Assembly: GCA_935421135.1 (NCBI GenBank)
Contig: OW285195.1
Span: 15,576,158-15,640,157, forward strand
Origin: Bugulina stolonifera
Lineage: Eukaryota > Bryozoa > Gymnolaemata > Cheilostomatida > Bugulidae
Length of the DNA stretch: 64,000 nt
Reading direction: 5' to 3'
Shown here: positions 50,155 to 62,515 of the stretch, piece after piece
Numbering within the stretch: the first letter of the stretch is position 1
Layout: the number at the start of each line of letters is the position of its first letter
The notes under the pieces: generated by a model
What the model was told of the DNA's origin: nothing
The model's database searches: none
Seen by the model: only the letters and a program-made list of their open reading frames with translations
Made by a program: the position numbers and the translations under genes

Positions 50155-53100
50155 TTATAAACTGGATGTGATACTTTCTGAAGTGCTAGCATCAGCTGAG
50201 GTTGTCATTTCTGTAGGCTGTGCTGGAAGTACATGTATTTCATCTTCCCCACTAGTGGTTCCCGAATCAGTGTTCTCTCTCTGGCTGCAATGAGATATCA
50301 CATGCTACACAACCCAAACTAAAAGGAGCTACAGACCTGCACCGTGTTTGTGTGGAGGAATGAGCAAATGGATGTATAAGTATATGCATACATCTACAGA
50401 ACTGTCTCTAAGCAAGCAGCAAACAGTAATTAACTAATAAAGCTTTACCAGGCATATGAGCATATATACATTGTAGTGGAAATGTAGGCCTATTACAATA
50501 AAGTGCATGCCACTGGTAATACAGGGTTATAAGCTATAAATCTGAGAGAATTAGCTATGACTTACATAGGCCTTTGGATTTGTCTCTCCTGAGCAACATC
50601 CCCTTCATTTCCTACAACATAGAACAACAGGCTAATAAGCTGGATGAGTATCATGAATTAACTTACAAAAAATATTTACATATAAATACTGTTTAATACA
50701 GAGAGGGGTTGTTCATGTACAACTAGCAAGTGCACATGTATAGTTTAGATACTCTGTAGCTGTACTTGCTGCATTGGTAGTACATTGCATTAGTGGCATA
50801 CACTAGCAAAATGCACCACCTAACATGTACATGCAGATCGACTCTTGCTCCTTAAAACCAACAGCAATACGTATATAACATATTATTAGAAGCAGCAGCT
50901 TGGTCTGTGATTACATTGATTAAACTAGAAGCAGCACCCTGATTCTATTTAAACCGACACCATTGTCTTGTAGCTCACCTAAATGGCCATGCAGAAAATT
51001 GAACAAATGCTGCAGCTGCGGTGGCAGCAGCAGCCATTAAATGCTTGTTGGCTTGACAACACTCAAGAGTCTAGCAGTTTTGGTAGCAGTCACTTCACTT
51101 TCAGAGTTTACCAAAGTTTGCTTGTTTGAAATTGAATAAAATACACTAAGGCTAGCACACCAATCATTTAACTGGAGGTAAAAAGGAACTTCAATACAGT
51201 TTACAAACAGCAGTCATCTTTATCAATGAAGTGTTCATAATCTGATCTTCAGAAGTACATCGAATATAATGTTTATGATGAAGAAACATACTTAAGAGGT
51301 CTCTGAATCTAGCAGCTGGAATTTGTGCTCTGTCCCCTGCTCCTCTTGCTCCCGCAATTTCTCCTCCCCCCATTTGTCTGGCTCTGTATTTCTTTGATGC
51401 ATAGTAACCTACACCAACCAGTGCCACCAGGAGGACAATGGCAACGGCTACTTTAATTCCATTAATAAGTCTCTCGTTTCCAGGTTTTGCTGCAACAACG
51501 AATCCTTGTGTTATCATTGCATGGCAGTAATCCATGTGATTGTGTTACCATAGCCGCTGAAACTCCAATTGTATATTGTATAAGGAGTGGAATGGGTCTT
51601 ACTACAGCAGTAACCATCAGGTAAAGCGCTTGTGAAAGAATGAAGGAATTAAGGTGCAATGCATATAGTTAAATCATACTTACGACTTTCATAATGGTCT
51701 ATAATATCATTCGAGTTTTTTCTATTTTTATTGCCAGGCTTTTTGTCATCTGCGTCTCCCGATTTCTCGTCACTGCTTTTACACCCCCCAGTAGAGCGAC
51801 TGCTGTTGTCACACTCCTCGGCACTGCTATCATTGCCTTGCTGTGTAACACTTTCAATACTGAGAGTGTTGTTGTTGATCAAATCTAGGGCCTCGATTTC
51901 TGGCAAACTGAAAGGATTTGATAGAAAAATAATGAATAAAGTGAAAATAAGGGGCTGCAGAAATGCCACCAGCCACCTTTAGCAATCAGTAGAAAAACAA
52001 ACCATAAAATTAATGTGGAAGTACAGTGTAGAGTAACAAGAGAACGTGTGGAAAATAGCAACAAGCCAACCCACAAGTAGAAAACAGGTGCTTCTACATT
52101 AACTATTGATCTATAATAATATTGTAGTTGACACATGGTCTATCACTAGCAGCTACTGGCCATCAACTTCCAAGCACTTGTTTAAACATTTGTGAATTTT
52201 GGAGGTTTAGTTACTCAATACTACCAGGAGTTAGAGGTCCCGGGTCGGCACTAAATGCCTTACATTGCATTTATTTATAGCTGAAAGTGTTACTAATGGG
52301 CCTGCATTGAGTAAGTAAACCGACCAATAGCAATGTTAGAAATATATAATAGAGAATATAATTAAATAAGTTTGTAGAGTTTAGGGATGGGCTAGCTGCC
52401 AAAGGTTGAGCCTCCTGCAATTGCTTCTATGGACTATAAATGAGATCAGGACAAAGTGTAAACTATAATTATTATCCTAGTGCTAACAGCACATTTACAC
52501 ATAACTAACCTTTCTGTTGCATCTCTCTTTTGGCGAATGTTCGAGTTGAACAGAGTTTGGCACCATTCCTGAAACTAGCAATTAAATTAGTTTGTATTTG
52601 TATTGCATCAGAATTGGTTTTCCTTATTGGAAATTCCAACATGTAAGAGATCTTGAAGATGATGAAAGTAATAAACACAAAATAAAAGATGGCAATAAAA
52701 CAATCAAAACAGCCGTGGCTTAGGGGTTAGAATGCTGAGCGTTCATGCTGAAGGTTCCAGGTTCGAATCCCAGTCATGGTGGTGTTAGGAAGAGCATCTA
52801 GCCACAATTGCTCCTGTGCCTCAATAGTCATTGAGGCCATGCAAAGCATGGCTTCAAGGCAACTCTTTTACCTCTGCCGAAAACATGTCATGTCATCTGG
52901 GCCTTTTCTCACAGGGAGTTAACCAGCACTGGCACGTGGCAGTGCAAGCTGTTAGGGGCTGGTCATGCCGAGGAGTATAAGCCGGCGAGTTTTTTCAATA
53001 AAACAAGAAAAACAGAAGGTTAGAAATTTTAAATTCTCCTTACCATGTTGTACTCTGAGGGAGATCCTTTGAGGTAAACCTGAAAGCAGAGCTTCTTCCA

Positions 53101-53465
53101 GAGCTGGTATAAGTCTCTGCACTCCTTGAAGTCTTTCACCTTAACTTCTACAGGAATATAAACATGTTTCATGGTTTCACAAGGGAACGATTGACTGTAG
53201 TACATTTACTTCAGCCATAAATTGGACAGAATGTAATTGATGAACTTACAGTGGAGTTTATGATATTTTAGGTTTGAATCAAACCCTAGAACAATATTTT
53301 CAAGCAAGAGAAGGTAATGTGTTATGGATACAGAGTTGGAAGGGCAGATAATCATACCATACAGCACACTGCACTTGACTTACCTTTCACTGCATTCTTG
53401 GAGAAGTGCCAGTAGCAGCAAAACACTATCACTATGGCTATAAGTATCTTAGTGACATTTGCCAT
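50155..53465 (-). CDS. Paralogue C: small type I membrane protein
   Basis: Seven exons in transcript order: 53384-53465, 53044-53147, 52510-52568, 51684-51907, 51292-51489, 50566-50611, 50155-50284; phases 1,0,2,1,1,2; 843 nt, 280 residues. Same plan as B: signal peptide (VTKILIAIVIVFCCYW), CRDLYQLWKKLC, EWC (C65), furin-type RQKRD (74-78), acidic Cys-containing segment with EIEALDLINNNTL, membrane helix about 167-187, basic KKYRAR, tail with DSGTTSGEDE. Against B, a 19-nt deletion in the last exon shifts the frame so that TAA follows SITSSL. The B-like terminal residues remain as untranslated sequence downstream. Intron 2 holds a SINE absent from B. Confidence 0.87.
52711..53006 (+). mobile_element. 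tRNA-derived SINE in intron 2 of gene C
   Basis: A tRNA-like head (CCGTGGCTTAGGGGTTAGAA as A-box region, CCAGGTTCGAATCCC as B-box) is followed by a body with GAGGCCATGCAAAGCATGG and an A-rich tail. Flanking CAATAAAACAA at 52693-52703 and 52996-53006 looks like an 11-bp target duplication. It belongs to a different SINE family from those at 33400 and 44125. It is transcribed antisense to gene C. Confidence 0.85.
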
Positions 53466-55328
53466 GTTGATTTCAATTCTTCGTTAGACTACTTGACAGT
53501 GTTGAACTCTCTAAAACTTTTAAAATTGGATTAAAAAGAATCGACCTTCTCCCTGATGGTTCAAAGGCAATACTAATTTTTAGGATAGCAGGTGAGAAAT
53601 ATACTATGTGCCTAATGAAGCTATCTTAGCTAGATGCTAGCTCTTAGTATACTCTTTGGTCTTGGCTTTAAGCTTTACCGTGCTTTATTGCTTGCTTGTA
53701 GAGTAGATCCCTAGCATTACACATTAACCTATTTTCAAATTCTAGAAAGTTCCATGTCCTAGAAATTGGTGCTACAATGTAAATTTCAGTTTATATAAAT
53801 TGCACTGAAAAATATTTTTGCATAATATAGTAATTATTGTGAACCAATTATTTTAGAAAAATGTAGTAGATGCACACTAGTAGATGTACATGTAGTAGAT
53901 GTACATGCAGTAGATGTACACGTAGTACATGTATATCTACTACATGTACATGTACTACATGTACATGTAGTAGGTATATCTCTAACTTTGTGTGTTATAT
54001 TCCTCATGTACAGCTAATAGAGAAGTAAGGATACTCCATGTTGAATATTATTATAAAATCTTCCATAATATGTATATGGCTACTGTAATGTATCTTTTCC
54101 AATTATAAAAGTTCAATAGATTATTGATACATGTTGCATGGTGCGAGCTAATACTTTTATAGTGAATAATAAAACAAGACAAATTTTTATATGTGGATAT
54201 ATCTTATACATGTATTATTTCAATGCTTATCCAAGCATCATCAGAAGATGAAAACACATTACACGTATATTATATTTGGTGATATGCATTGAAATACAAT
54301 GCATTATATATGTTTGGTGATACATATGTACATTGAAGTAAAATATATTATACACATATTACTACTTGATGATGTTATACTAGTACTTCAAAATATAAGG
54401 AGCTTGTGGGACGTGCTTATTATTACAGTGTAGTACTACATTGACATTACAGCATATCATGTTACATCTACATGTAGATATACATTTACATGTAATTATT
54501 GTCTTATGTAATGGAGATGAATGTTCATGTACATGATAGCATAAAGGAGTCATGGAACAATATATTTAGCTACTGTGTGTGTATCATCACTCATACTCAA
54601 TAATAAGAGCATTCACTCTGGTTTTTTTGATAGATTATTATATAATTACATTTATATAATTACATGTATATTATATTCCTACATACTGAAAATGTGTAAA
54701 AGTAAATAGTGCAATAATTATCATGTGCTTGGCAATATATAGTTGAAGTATAAAATAGTTTTGTTTGTGTGTTAGGACTTGCATATCACCGGGTACTGCA
54801 TCAAGTACATAAGTGGCATGAGTTATGATTGTGTACATGTAAGTGAAGTGATATGTCATTTTACAGGAATATCTATGTTGATATTCTGTAATTATATGGG
54901 TAATTATAGGGATTCAGTTCATTGGTTGAGGAAAATTATATATAATTATGTGATAGTATGGCCACCTGACTCCTTAGAGTAATACCAGTGACACTTGTTA
55001 TGCTCACTTGAGCTGTATACAAAAATAGTGTAAACCAGCTCTTAGTGGAGCTAGTGGTGTGCTCTGTAGTATCAATATCCTTCCACGAAAGATAAGATTT
55101 CTTTGAACCTCATCTAAGGTTGACGAACGTGTATGTATGTCACCTAATGATGTTGCGTTATGTCATTGTTAGCCTCTGGCCCAAGAATACCATGTTTAGA
55201 TAGTTGCACTGTGTACTAAACTGTACACTGGTTAGTATGCTCTCTGGTAAACCACTTGAATGGGCTTAGGTAGTGTTTACGTAAGAGTTGGGTGGCTTCG
55301 GGCCAGATAAACCTTAACAACATTTTGG
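53466..55328. other. Intergenic, gene C to CAP gene
   Basis: 53466-53840 matches the flank of gene B. 53869-53975 is a minisatellite of TAGTAGATGTACATG units. The rest is AT-rich and shows no exon I can support. Gene C and the CAP gene diverge from this region, so both promoters should lie here. Confidence 0.5.
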
Positions 55329-55336
55329 TATATAAG
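55329..55336 (+). promoter_or_regulatory. TATA box of CAP gene 1
   Basis: TATATAAG lies 67 bp upstream of the start codon at 55403. The second CAP copy has the same octamer 47 bp upstream of its ATG. Confidence 0.6.
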
Positions 55337-55402
55337 TAGCGGGGGTATTCTATTAGATCCATTGAAATCTGTTCAGACAGACACTGTTTCTTCTCAACAG
55401 AT

Positions 55403-58400
55403 ATGGAGTCACACAAGTGTATCTTATATGGTGAGTTTATTAGAATAATGATAATATTTTATGGTGTAATTAATTGAATTTCTGGTAGAAGTTATAATAT
55501 TAAACACATTTGAAAGCATTTTACAAGTTTATATCTCTACAAGATTTATATTAAATCTGTACTTTACCTCACGCAATTGGTGTAGCTTTAAAATCTGTTT
55601 TTACTTCTAGTGGTGGTGCTGTGGAATTTGGTTGGCCTTGCCATGCTAGCAGATTCTGTAAGTTCAATTATAATATTATAAATAACTTTTGCACTCCACG
55701 ACCTTTAGTTGCATTTCACCTTTCAAGGAAAAAGTGAACTATTATAAATTGTTACCATTGAGGTTACTCATTGGTATGATGTTCATGGTCTTACACAGTA
55801 TTTCTATAGGCAAGCAGTACCACAATACTACATGTAGCTGCTGATAGCATAATTTAACTATTTATTAAAAATAATCTTTCCAATGAACTATCTAGATGAA
55901 CTTTTTCCATAAAATACAAAGGCCAGAAGAGAGTTGATTCAAGGTGCACCTGACTGACTCTTTCACTAGATTATGCTCTAAACTGACACACTTATACCGT
56001 TACTTATAATTCCAGACATGCCCTGCCAAGTTCAGAGATTACCGTAGTACTCACACTGCATGTTTGGCTCCCCAAGAAGGATCAGACAAACCGACCATTG
56101 AAGGAGTTTCGGCTGCCGATAAAACTCTAATTGTTGAGCTACACAACAAGTATAGAAGTACAGTTCATCAGTACAACAACCAACCAGCAGCTACCAACAT
56201 GCAGAAGATGGTAAGTTGTATTGAAATTGTCAAAAAAGTAAGTCATAAGTTTTGTGTTTGATTGTTTTAGTTTAGTGTGTCATAATATGCGTATATGTAT
56301 ACATGTATGTATATCTAGTGTGTAAGTATGTGTACATGTATAAATTATATATTATATACTATGTATAGTGTGTAAATATGGGTATATGTACGTGTATGCA
56401 TAGTGCGTAAGTATGCGTATGTGTATGTATAGTGTGTAAGTATCTGTACATGTTTTGCTTGCTTGAATGATTCCACATGTTTGTGATAATAAGATCATAC
56501 TTCTGTCTTCTCTCAAACTCAAGTAAGACAAACTGAATTGTGATAATTCAAAGTTTCTCTCTGCACCCTACTGGGGTATTTGATGAGATTGGTACAGCAA
56601 ACAAACCTACACTTTAATCTGTCTAGAGAATTTAATATTTTTTGTGCTCATTTAGTATTGGGATGATGAACTGGCAATGATTGCCCAGAAATGGGCATCT
56701 AACTGTAACTGGGGCCATGATGAAAACCTGAACAGGGCAGTACCAAGTAAGTGAGTGAGAGTTAAAGTACCAAGTAAGTGAGTGAGAGTTAAAGTACCAA
56801 GTAAGTGAGTGAGAGTTAAAGTACCAAGTAAGTGAGTGAGAGTTAAAGTACCAAGTAAGTGAGTGAGAGTTAAAGTACCAAGTAAGTGAGTGAGAGTTAA
56901 AGTACCAAGTAAGTGAGCGAGAGTTAAGTTTAGTCATGATCCATTTCACTAGAAGTTCCTATATGTGAGGGTGATTATGTCAAAGTCTGTTCACAATATT
57001 TAACATGAGCATGATTGAAAATGTATTTTTACAATTGTGTGAAGACAACTCCGTGTCCAGAGCATGCAAACACTGACTGCTGCCTTGATAAGAATTGTAC
57101 AAGGCAGCTGATTAATCCAAGCAGATACTATTGCTTAGAGCTTACATGTAACTCCTTCAAAATGATTAGGAAGTGTTTGTTTAAGTACATGATGTAACAT
57201 GGGATAAATATAAAATATAATTAGAAAACAGCCGCATGATTCCCGTGGGTCTGACTGTGAATAAAATGTACTTAAACTAGGAAACATACTACCACCTATC
57301 TGCTTAGCATTAGCACTTTCAACTAAACTTATTAGGGGCCTTGTATAAGAAAAGTGAAATTGTCAAACAGTCGGCCATAGTTTTGTTGGTCCGACTGTGA
57401 ATAGTACGGTTGAACTGAAACTTGTAATACCACCTATCTATGCAGACACATCATACATGTAGCTATCTATGCAGACACGTCACACATGTAGTTATCTATG
57501 CAGACACGTCATACATGTAGTTACCTATGCAGACACATCATACATGTAGCTATCTATACAGACACATCATCCATGTAGTTATCTATGCAGACACATCATA
57601 CATGTAGTTATCTATGCAGACACATCATGAATGTAGTTATCTATGTAGACACGTCATACATGTACATGTAGCTATCTATGCAGACACATCATACATGTAG
57701 TTTTCTATGCAGACACGTCATACATGTACATGTAGCTATCTATGCAGACACATCATACATGTAGTTATCTATGCAGACACGTCATACATGTAGCTATCTA
57801 TGCAGACACATCATACATGTAGTTATCTATGCAGACATGTCATACATGCAGTTATCTATGCAGACACATCATGAATGTAGTTATCTATGTAGACACGTCA
57901 TACATGTACATGTAGCTATCTATGCAGACACATCATACATGTAGTTTTCTATGCAGACACGTCATACATGTACATGTAGCTATCTATGCAGACACATCAT
58001 ACATGTAGTTATCTATGCAGACACGTCATACATGTAGCTATCTATGCAGACACATCATACATGTAGTTATCTATGCAGACATGTCATACATGCAGTTATC
58101 TATGCAGACACATCATACATGTAGTTATCTATGCAGACACGTCATACATGTAGTTATCAACAACTTTCTAGAAAGCTACTCAGTGGGCCAAAACCTAGCA
58201 CTTGGACAATCTACTTGGAAAGGTGCCATAGACGATTGGCAGGCTGAGGTGGACTATCTGAAATTTGGTAAGTATGTAGGTGTTCAACTCTACTCCAAGA
58301 TTATGATTTGTTACCCACTATGTATTATGTTATTGTTCTGAAAGGTCAACTCTCTTGTTCTGCAGTACAATTGTAGCAGAAGAGTTTGGTTTTCAATTGA

Positions 58401-61400
58401 GAAATTATACAGGTGTCTACATTGTTTGCAGGTGAAAGTAAAACCGCAGGTAAAGATGTTGGTCACTATACACAGATGGTGTGGGCTGATTCAGCCAGAG
58501 TTGGGTGTGGTTATGCCGCGTGTAACGGGCTAGGAAACCACTATGTTTGTAACTATGCTAAAGCGTAAGTTAAGCTACAGTAGACCATGTAATAAGTTTG
58601 TGACCTTGACCTTCAGAACCATTCAATCAGCTAGACACTCCAACTTCCTACAGATTTTCACTGTCTCTGATAATGTATGATAATTAACGCAGGAATATAA
58701 TTATATTTCAGTGGGAATAGTGGATCATCCAAATACACTCCATACACGTCTGGTAGCAGTGCATCTAGCTGTCCCCAGAGCACCACACCTGGACTGTGCG
58801 GTAAGTTTATATCTACATGTTACACAAATCCAGATTGTTTCTTATTATAATATTATATTATTGTCATTCTGTTTCACAACTAGGATTTACAAGTCACATG
58901 ATAATGAGTTACCAGATGTTGGGTTTCACAAAATTGTGTGACTTATTCATTGTACATACATGTACTATATTACTGTATATTATAGTACATGTACATGTAT
59001 GTTATGTAGTTTAGCTGCAAGTATAATAATACATGTATAGTATCAATCTGTATAGTGTTACTCTAATGCATGGAGATACATCTTACACCTATTTCTGAAT
59101 AGATTGTGGAGGAAAGGTGTGTAAGAATGGAGGAACACTAAATCTCCAAACCTGTGAGTGTAGCTGTTTAGATAAACCATGGATACAGCAAGGTGGAGAG
59201 TGTGACAGTAAGTACAGAGTTAGATATGGGCTTATAGCTCCACACCACTATTTGAAAGAATTTCTGTATTTCGCCGTTTTGGAAGAAATTTTTCTCAAGG
59301 TTCCCACGTTGTCGCTTTGCATACACAAAATATTATTTTTAGTTAGATTTTAGCTTTTTGATCTATTGCAGTGGACTGCTCTCAAGCTACGGACTCCTCT
59401 ATATGTGCAACCAATGGTGGTAGCTGGGACAAAAGTTACTGCAGGTTCTCCAACGTACCATACCAGTACTGCCCAGTCATGTGCAACTGGTGCCCAGGTA
59501 GGTACTTGCAGGTGTCACAGAGTTTAGGATATTTTATTTATAATTATGACTACATTCTTCTTCATAGACGAATGTATTACAGAACTAGAGAGTAGTTGTT
59601 CTGGATGATATTTTAAAAAGTAGAATTTACCAGATTATACTGTGAAACAGTAGCGTTGTACTTTCGCAAAGTGAGAATTCCCTCCAATAGATTTACCAAT
59701 TTAGCTAAGTCCAGCTACTGTCATCTGCTTACATACAGTACATACATACAGTACATTGTATTATGTTTGTTTACATTTCTTTATCCTAAGACATCTAGTA
59801 GCAAAATATGTAGCAGATGAGGAGATATAAGTGAGGAGATATAAGTGAGGATGTGGATATAATAGTACATATTCAAGATAAACTAAGGTCATACCTACAC
59901 TGTACACTGTACATGCTTGTATCCTCAAATCTAACATGTGACTCAGTTATGACAGTTTCTATTGTACTAGCCGAGGACTCAAGTACAACATCAGCACCGT
60001 CTACCAATCCACCAGTGAAAACGACTGCAAGTACTAAGACAACAGAGGCCCCATCAGGTGAATGTCACATCCTGGGATACACTTTATGAGCCGACTGTTT
60101 AGCTAGTATAGCTATTATTCCCTTGTTCCATTTGTTTTGTCAAGAAGGGACAATTACTAAATTTACTGCTGTAAACTATTTGTACAAATTTATGGTTTGC
60201 TACTGCAAATTTTTGCTGCAAACCTGCACCATATTATCCTAGGACTTGATTTAATTATTTGGATTGTACACTTCAGAGGACTTTCTCTGTTAACCTTAGT
60301 GCTCTATCATTTGCATATTTCAATGAACACAAGATTGCGTTATAATAATCAATAATCACAGAATATCACAACGTTGTTTTTCAATAAAGTGTTCTGATTT
60401 GGTGTGTTAATAGGTCTTCCAGTTTGCAAGAAACCAGTAGAGGCTGCCAAGTGTGGACAACCTGGCCCAAGCTACTATCCCAAGTCTTTCTGCATGTACA
60501 GCTCAGTTAGTGAAGCCTGTCAAGGAATGTGCAAGAAAGACTGTAAAAGTTAGTTTACTTACAAATTCAGCCAAAATTTCTACAGTTAAATCTGTATACA
60601 AATTTTGGTGCTAATCAAAACATCACTGCTGTGCTGTGAATATTATAACATGAAGTAACAAACTCTTACCGGGTCTGCTTTAGTTACATCTTGTCTTGAT
60701 CATGATGGAGGCAGTCATGATGTTGGAGAAACTTGGAACACACCCTATGGACAGATGACATGCACAGAACAAGGAGTTACTGTCACTGAAGGTTGGTATA
60801 GCCAATGACCAGTGATCAGTAGTGCCTGGTATTATTAGTATATTATACTGAGTTTTAATCATGTACAGAGTTTGAATCATGTACAGAGTTTGAATCATGT
60901 ACTGTGTAAAAGCCACCAGGTTTACTTCCTGCAATTCACATTTTCCTACTTTGAGCAGTATTGGTCAAATAGTACAGGAGCACTATATAAAGATGGGTGC
61001 CCTCCCTACCCTCCCCCCTCCCCTCCCCACCAATGACTTTTCAGGAAATTGGAACTCGATCTCCCACATATACACTTTATAAATAAAATAGCAATCAGGG
61101 CTATGAACCAGTAGTACTAATAATTTGCAGTGAGAGAAGTTTCATCCTTTATATGCTACACTAGTTATAGTCATGTTGTCAAACCTGTTTATAAGTGACT
61201 GTAGTATCACGCTGTGGTCAAATGGAGCTCAGTCTATAATAACTTATTCTACTGGTACCAGTCATAATACTCTCGTATATCTTACAGGGTGTTACCTGTC
61301 CCAGGCTGGAGCTTTCGTCTTGGTCGGTGAAAATCACACTTATGTCAACGGGAACATCCAAATGACCTGCACTTGTACTGCTCCTCGATCATACTCCTGC

Positions 61401-61418
61401 ACAGGGAAGTATGTCTAA
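55403..61418 (+). CDS. Secreted CAP-domain protein with Cys-rich C-terminus
   Basis: Thirteen exons: 55403-55430, 55611-55657, 56016-56210, 56656-56746, 58172-58267, 58432-58564, 58712-58800, 59103-59207, 59372-59497, 59971-60057, 60414-60548, 60684-60791, 61288-61418; phases agree, 1371 nt, 456 residues. Signal peptide about 1-25. The CAP domain spans about 55-200: ELHNKYR (H68), GHYTQMVWADSARVGCG (CAP1, H164), YVCNYAKAGN (CAP2). The usual GEN is GQN (Q127), so one acidic residue of the CAP cavity is replaced. A Cys-rich EGF-like segment (227-261), a six-Cys ShK-like module (262-303), a Thr/Ser/Pro mucin-like linker (304-332), a second six-Cys module (333-377) and two short Cys-containing exons follow. 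An extracellular protein; sterol/lipid binding, defence or matrix roles are known for the superfamily, but none can be chosen here. Confidence 0.93.
56740..56934. repeat. 27-bp minisatellite containing the exon 4 donor
   Basis: Seven copies of a 27-bp unit beginning GTACCAAGTAAGTGAGTGAG. The first copy straddles the real exon 4/intron junction (GTACCAA|GTAAGT), so six further perfect donor sites follow in the intron. Using a later one would add an in-frame TGA. Confidence 0.95.
57440..58163. repeat. 29-bp minisatellite in CAP intron 4
   Basis: About 24 copies of a unit with ATCTATGCAGACACATCATA and CATGTAGTT, some with an extra TACATG, ending 8 bases before the acceptor of exon 5. The start of the acceptor region (GTAGTTATC) is itself unit-like. 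Confidence 0.95.
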
Positions 61419-62207
61419 ACGCTGACAGCACCTGTCAATAGTCTTCCACGAGAACCCGACTGGCAGCTGCACCAGATTAGCACCTGAAAAGCACCTGCCA
61501 CCTACAAGGCACCACAAAGTTTATAAACATTTCCTATTCCTTCACCTCACTACACTTTCTTAGCCCTTGATCTGACTTGTTAGTTAGGACTGTATTTACT
61601 CCACTACACTTCTTTAGCACTTGATCTGGCTTGTTAGTTAAGTCTTTAAACTTGTTTCAAGACTTATAATAGAATCTGAGTTTTATCCAATTTTTCCTTT
61701 TTGAATAAATCTGATTGACAAAAACATACACCTCCATCTTTCTCCCACCCAAGTTATCCTATTGTGTTGTGTTTATTAACTCTAAAGACTGGTGGTTTAC
61801 ATTTCAATCTGTATTGATCTGAGCACCAAGTGATATCTATAAATTGTTCTACCGCTTCACGGTTGTAGAAGCTCAATCAGTAAGTCCATTGCCCCTTGCT
61901 GCTTTATAAATACAGTGTATGTGTCAAATACATATAGCTCAGCCACCATTTATTGATACAACTGACTGTTATACTGTAATGGTTTCTGTGATTTGGTGCG
62001 ATCGTCGACCCAGAAATGAAGTGCCTATGAGTGGTAATAGGACTTCGCATTACATGAAAGATCGAGCGGTCTCAGTAGCCCAAATACTACCAAAGACGAC
62101 CCATCTGATCTCAAGTCCGACCTTCAGACTATACAATGAAAGAGAGTAGTTCGACCTAGTAGGCGGTTCGCTAAGCGAATGACCTAGTAAAAGGAAGAGA
62201 AAGTCCC
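61419..62207. other. 3' flank of CAP gene 1
   Basis: AATAAA at about 61704 is a plausible poly(A) signal for the CAP gene. Further on, 61919-62149 is a short open frame ending near a purine-rich tract. It may belong to the LTR-like element that follows, but has no recognisable domain. Confidence 0.45.
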
Positions 62208-62515
62208 TGTATCAAGTATAGATGTGTCTTTATTGAAAGCCAAGTGTAGACTGAGACAATGAACAGTAAAACAGTGCCCTTTATATAGTATAAGGACTTC
62301 CGGCCGACGTGACGTCGGGAAAAGACGACGTGTGGTCGTCCGGAAGTTGCGCAACAAGATGGCCGCCGGAAGCTCGACGGCCGACCCAAAATAGGTCGGG
62401 TTCTACAAAAGTTGCTTATAATGGTCCAATTCATGTACAAAATGAATATCAATGGATTCTGAGAGGTCGGGCCTCTGTACATGGGTATAAAAGGCATTAA
62501 AAAGACTTAGTAACA
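62208..62515 (-). mobile_element. Possible solo LTR or LTR remnant
   Basis: 308 bp bounded by TG and CA. On the minus strand it contains CTATATAAAGGGCACTG and, about 45 bp further, AATAAAGACAC, the promoter and poly(A) order of an LTR. It is markedly GC- and CpG-rich (62290-62400), unlike its surroundings. A purine tract (AAAAGGAAGAGAAAG, 62189-62203) lies outside the left end. No target duplication is visible and orientation cues conflict, so this is tentative. Confidence 0.35.

Noticed and set aside
52711..52790. Functional tRNA gene
   Set aside because: A and B boxes are present, but arms do not pair well, and a SINE body, A-rich tail and target duplication follow.
56016..61418. Venom toxin gene
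   Set aside because: CAP and ShK-like modules occur in many non-venom secreted proteins; nothing here shows toxicity.
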